Assembly: GCA_041164825.1 (NCBI GenBank)
Contig: JBEAOO010000063.1
Location: forward strand, 1 to 22,815
DNA length: 22,815 nucleotides
Direction: 5' to 3'
Source: JBEAOO01 sp041164825
GTDB taxonomy: Bacteria; Pseudomonadota; Gammaproteobacteria; Burkholderiales; Burkholderiaceae_C
Part shown: piece after piece, positions 21,886-22,815 of the stretch
Position numbering within the stretch: the first letter of the stretch is position 1
Layout: each line of letters opens with the position of its first letter
The notes under the pieces: generated by a model
What the model was told of the DNA's origin: nothing
Seen by the model: only the letters and a program-made list of their open reading frames with translations
Database searches by the model: none
Made by a program: the position numbers and the translations under genes

Positions 21886-22797
21886 ATGCACATCAACGGC
21901 TTTGGCATGGACACCATCTCGTTGGCGGGGCCGCTGGAGGCCAAGCTGGCGGCCATGCGCGCGGCGGGCTTCACGCAGGTGATGATCAGCGCGCGCGACA
22001 TCGTGGGCCACCCGGGCGGCGTGAACGCCGCGGTGGCGGCGGTGCGCAGCAGCGGGCTGCGCGTCACGGGCTTTCAGGTGATGCGCGACTTTGAAGGCCT
22101 GAGCGGCCACCTGCGCGACTACAAGCTCGACATCGCCAAGGGCATGTTGGAGATGTGCGCGGCACTTGGTGCGCGCGATTTGTTGGTGTGCTCCAGCACC
22201 TCGCAACACGCCAGCGGCGACCTCGATGCGATGGCCAAAGACCTGCGCATGTTGGCCATGCTGGCGGTGCCGCTGCGCATCCGCATCGCCTACGAGGCGC
22301 TGTCCTGGGGCCTGCACGTCAACGAGTTCACCACCGCCTGGGAGGTGGTGTGCCGCGCCGACTGCCCCAACCTCGGCCTGGGTCTCGACTCCTTCCACAT
22401 CTTCGCGGCCAACACCTCGCTGGACGACATCGACTACCTCGACCCGAGCCGAATCTTCCTGGTGCAGCTGTCCGACTTCATGTGGCAAGAAACCCGCTCG
22501 TTCGAGGAGCGCATGAGCACGGCGCGGCACTTCCGGGTGTTCCCGGGCGAGGGCGTGCACAGCGAGCAGTTGGCCGACCTGGTGAAGCGACTGGACAAGC
22601 TGGGTTATGCGGGCGACTACAGCTTCGAGGTGTTCAACGACGACTACCAGCAGCTGCCCCTGCCCACGGTGGCCGAGCGCGCGCGCAAGAGCGCCGCGTG
22701 GCTGGCTGAGCATGTGTTGCGCCGCTCAGCCGCGCAACACAGCCGGCTGCGTTTGCGCACGCCGGCCGAGCGTGAGGCCGAGGCCAAGGGGCGCTGA
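21886..22797 (+). CDS. 3-Dehydroshikimate dehydratase-like TIM-barrel protein (QuiC-type)
   Basis: A 303-residue xylose-isomerase-like TIM barrel matching the N-terminal domain of QuiC1, which turns 3-dehydroshikimate into protocatechuate in quinate/shikimate catabolism. Shared segments are FQVMRDFEG (63-71), YEALSWGLHVNE (136-147), LGLDSFH (165-171), FLVQLSDF and RHFRVFPGEG. The divalent-metal ligands expected for the family are present: Glu137, Asp168, Gln194 and Glu248. The last 30 residues are basic and extend past the barrel. The ATG at 21886 starts MHINGFGMDTISLAG. It stands alone here, without the fused HPPD-like domain, which is encoded just upstream. Confidence 0.87.
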   Translation: MHINGFGMDTISLAGPLEAKLAAMRAAGFTQVMISARDIVGHPGGVNAAVAAVRSSGLRVTGFQVMRDFEGLSGHLRDYKLDIAKGMLEMCAALGARDLLVCSSTSQHASGDLDAMAKDLRMLAMLAVPLRIRIAYEALSWGLHVNEFTTAWEVVCRADCPNLGLGLDSFHIFAANTSLDDIDYLDPSRIFLVQLSDFMWQETRSFEERMSTARHFRVFPGEGVHSEQLADLVKRLDKLGYAGDYSFEVFNDDYQQLPLPTVAERARKSAAWLAEHVLRRSAAQHSRLRLRTPAEREAEAKGR

Positions 22798-22815
22798 GCC
22801 GCTGCGCGCTGCGGG

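Overview
The window is GC-rich (roughly two thirds G+C by eye), densely coded and split between divergent operons. Codon use, protein sequences and dispersed CCCTCTCCC-type hairpins all suggest a betaproteobacterium of the order Burkholderiales, probably Comamonadaceae. That assignment is an inference from style; there is no rRNA or tRNA gene to anchor it. I see no transposase, integrase, CRISPR array or prophage gene. All calls come from reading the sequence; no database search was run.

Left part (1-2675): a ClC-family antiporter, cut by the window edge, with the motifs of the fluoride-exporting branch; an unidentified exported protein whose leader contains 12-bp tandem repeats; and a small rhodanese lipoprotein. 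The rhodanese promoter carries a TATACC-N6-GGTATA dyad and appears to give a leaderless mRNA.

Minus-strand operon (6788 down to 2675): a ferredoxin/rubredoxin-reductase-type flavoprotein, a PanB-like protein that has lost the PanB metal ligands, formyltetrahydrofolate deformylase (purU) and a xylose-isomerase-like TIM-barrel protein, the last two overlapping by 4 nt. The mix of redox and one-carbon functions suggests a catabolic route that releases a C1 unit, but the substrate is unknown.

Inositol-type region (6789-12496): an RpiR regulator, a LacI regulator, a 2-keto-myo-inositol-isomerase-like protein (IolI), an inositol-2-dehydrogenase-like protein (IolG) and a second Gfo/Idh/MocA dehydrogenase. 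The iolG promoter carries a GGAA-N6-TTCC palindrome on its -35 box, the form described for RpiR-type IolR. The rpiR promoter carries a near copy in the same place.

Quinate/shikimate-like region (12534-22797): an IclR regulator of PcaR/PcaU type, a divergent AroE-like dehydrogenase, a complete branched-chain-type ABC importer (SBP, two permeases, two ATPases), a third Gfo/Idh/MocA dehydrogenase, a 631-bp non-coding interval, an HPPD-like VOC protein and a QuiC-type 3-dehydroshikimate dehydratase. In other bacteria the last two are domains of one protein; here they are separate genes in the opposite order. The likely logic is uptake of a cyclic polyol or acid, NAD-linked oxidation, then dehydration toward protocatechuate.

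The most unusual item is in the non-coding interval. Two inverted hairpin elements share a conserved core of about 45 nt but have unrelated, almost perfectly self-complementary arms of 22 and 27 nt. This is the pattern expected of a structured RNA or a hairpin-type mobile element.
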